DNA of 64,000 bases from Cymbidium sinense (Eukaryota; Streptophyta; Magnoliopsida; Asparagales; Orchidaceae), in NCBI GenBank assembly GCA_021442155.1, contig CM038221.1, positions 145,815,601 through 145,879,600 on the forward strand, given 5' to 3'. A model generated the notes under the pieces. It did not search any database. It saw only the letters and a program-made list of their open reading frames with translations, and had not been told where the DNA came from. Both the position numbers and the translations under genes were made by a program. Shown here piece by piece: positions 62,664 to 64,000 of this stretch (the first letter of the stretch is position 1; every line of letters starts with the position of its first letter).

Positions 62664-63728
62664 TGAATCCAATTCCTCCAAGGCCAAAATCTGACATACA
62701 ACATTAAATTACCATTACAATAATCCATTCTGAAGTTGAGCGACGGTAAATAACAACCCGGGAATAATATACAACTGAGAGAATAGATCAAATCATTTGA
62801 CCTTTCGGGATGACTGCATGCAGAAAGAAGGGAAATTACAGAGAACAGTAAGACTAACAGAAGGTAGTTACAACCAACGGTGCGGCCAGAATCTAAATCA
62901 GCGACTAATTCCCGCCGGAAAGTAAAGAACCATAAGATTTAAGCGCCAAATGAACGAAGAACAAAGAATTAAATTCAAGAAATTAAGAAGAAGAGTAAAT
63001 ATGAGATAGCTCGACACCTCAACTAACTGATATTCCAAGAAACAATAGAAACGAGAACCCTAACAGAATATAACAGAAAGTAGTTACAAAAAGACTAGAA
63101 GGCAGAGATCTTGGCAAGAAAAGCCTATAAATAGAGGAAAGAAAAGCAAACCAGAAAATAATCAAGAAATTTAAAAAGGAACTTATCTTTCTTCAGCCTC
63201 CTTCTCTGTTCCATCCTCCCTGCCATCTTCATCGGTTTTCCCTCCTTTGGAAAACCCTTCCTCCGAGAAACCCCTGGGTGTTCTCCTTCTCCATGACGCC
63301 TTCCTCTCTCTGAGTTCGAACAGAAAGAAACAAGCAAAACAACGAAAATAGGTTAAAGCGAAACTTATCCCGAAGACTAATTAGGCAGAGAGCCAGAAAG
63401 GCAAACCACGGTGAGATTTCATTCCGGGATACAAAGATCTGCACCGATCCACAACAAACAAAGCGTGGATTCCACTCAAGAAACATCAAACATCAAGATC
63501 AAAAGAAAGCACAATCCGTGTGTTAGCATCCACAACGATTCAAAGGCGCCATCCAGCGTGATCTCACGTCGGACTCGGTTAGCAACTTCAACTGAGATGG
63601 GTTCCAATCACGCGGAGTCAACTCACGGTGAATTGAACCCCGAGAAAATTGACACGAGCAATTATTCACTCAAGCCTCACTCTAATACGTAATTATTCTC
63701 ACCAACTCAAATATAGAAATTAATATCA
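62664..63728 (+). mobile_element. 5' LTR of a second Ty3/gypsy element
   Basis: About 1.07 kb from TGAATCC to AATATCA (TGA...TCA ends). It begins where U3 homology stops and ends just before TTGGTGCTCGTTGATTACC, a primer-site-like sequence, and a gag start. A TATAAATA box lies at 63126-63133, followed by a pyrimidine-rich leader. The 3' LTR would be beyond the window, so the ends are set by one copy only. The 93-codon open frame at 63411-63692 lies inside this LTR and has no recognisable domain. Confidence 0.6.
63126..63133 (+). promoter_or_regulatory. TATA box of the second element's LTR
   Basis: TATAAATAGAGG, a strong plant TATA box, followed about 60 bases later by a C/T-rich leader. Confidence 0.6.
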
Positions 63729-63747
63729 TTGGTGCTCGTTGATTACC
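63729..63747 (+). promoter_or_regulatory. Primer-binding-like site of the second element
   Basis: TTGGTGCTCGTTGATTACC directly follows the LTR end. From memory, TTGGTGC-type starts are common just inside the LTRs of plant Ty3/gypsy elements. The matching tRNA was not identified. Confidence 0.4.
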
Positions 63748-63759
63748 ACAACTCAAACA

Positions 63760-63950
63760 ATGGCGGATGGCACAAGACACACTAAAACGATTGATGAATG
63801 TGTAAACAGGTGAACAAAAATGATGAGCAAATGCAATCCATTACTATGATACTAAATGAAGTATCCAGAAGACTCTCATCAATTGAAGAAAAACTAGAAA
63901 GTACTCAGCAAGAACAACAACAATCACAGGTATGTACCCTCATCATTTGA
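63760..63950 (+). pseudogene. gag: Start of gag of the second Ty3/gypsy element
   Basis: ATG at 63760 opens MADGTRHTKTIDECVNR, then a stop (TGA). The adjacent frame, starting one base earlier, continues with DEQMQSITMILNEVSRRLSS and IEEKLESTQQEQQQSQ. This short N-terminal segment followed by a probable coiled coil is typical of plant gypsy gag proteins. A single missing base seems to break it. The second frame ends at a TGA (63948-63950), and a GTATGT/AG pair (63930 to 63990) could remove that stop as a 61-base intron, though this is short for a plant intron. Confidence 0.55.
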
Positions 63951-64000
63951 AATTTCCTTTCCTCTGACAACAAACTCAACACAACAATAGGCCTATGAAA

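Noticed and set aside
63411..63692. 93-codon plus-strand open frame as a gene
   Set aside because: It falls inside the inferred LTR between TATA box and primer site, with no recognisable domain.

Overview
This window is repeat-dense nuclear DNA of a flowering plant. No intact protein-coding gene, tRNA, rRNA or CRISPR array was found. The evidence for a plant is Ty3/gypsy retrotransposons of the Tat/Ogre type with two RNase H domains, plant-style TATAAATA boxes, and three copies of a fragment of a plant GPI-anchored protein gene (At1g61900-like). The species cannot be told from the sequence. Domain calls come from reading translations by eye; no alignment or database search was run.

Layout. 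1-520 is the 3' end of a giant LTR. About 590-1740 is a broken Tat-type pol fragment (minus strand). 2189-5760 is a three-unit tandem array with minus-strand TATA boxes, probably LTRs of a small element. 5761-7914 is AT-rich and unassigned. Next comes a composite block, here called U: a pyrimidine-rich segment, the captured gene fragment, a CAACAAGTC-rich segment and a short terminal module m. U is followed at a fixed junction by a giant LTR, here called L. U+L occurs as U1+L1 (8775-15986, with L1 truncated) and U2+LA (16050-27953), head to tail with a 63-base filler at the join. It occurs again as U3+LC on the opposite strand (62663 down to 51550).

Element A (plus strand, 20548-33313) has a 7.4-kb LTR, a leader with about 25 hairpins, an ORF1-like region and gag, and then meets a 100-N assembly gap (33314-33413). 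Element C (minus strand, 59031 down to 33414) has the same parts plus protease, RT, two RNase H domains, integrase, a repeat-bearing 3' region and a 3' LTR cut by the gap. Every coding region is broken by frameshifts and stops, so all are dead copies. Adding the missing LTR part, element C would be about 28 kb, in the range of Ogre-like giants. From 62664 another Ty3/gypsy element begins (LTR, primer-binding region, start of gag) and truncates U3.

Most notable is the leader hairpin array of elements A and C (28481-30420 and 49080-50990). Its units are spaced about 70-80 bases apart and share a nearly constant loop (TACYCAAATT). Their stems change sequence from unit to unit while staying complementary. 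Also notable are the gene-fragment capture carried by all three U blocks, the inverted duplication around the gap, the templated filler at the tandem junction, and a roughly 1-kb field of TTGACC (W-box-like) motifs in every giant LTR copy.
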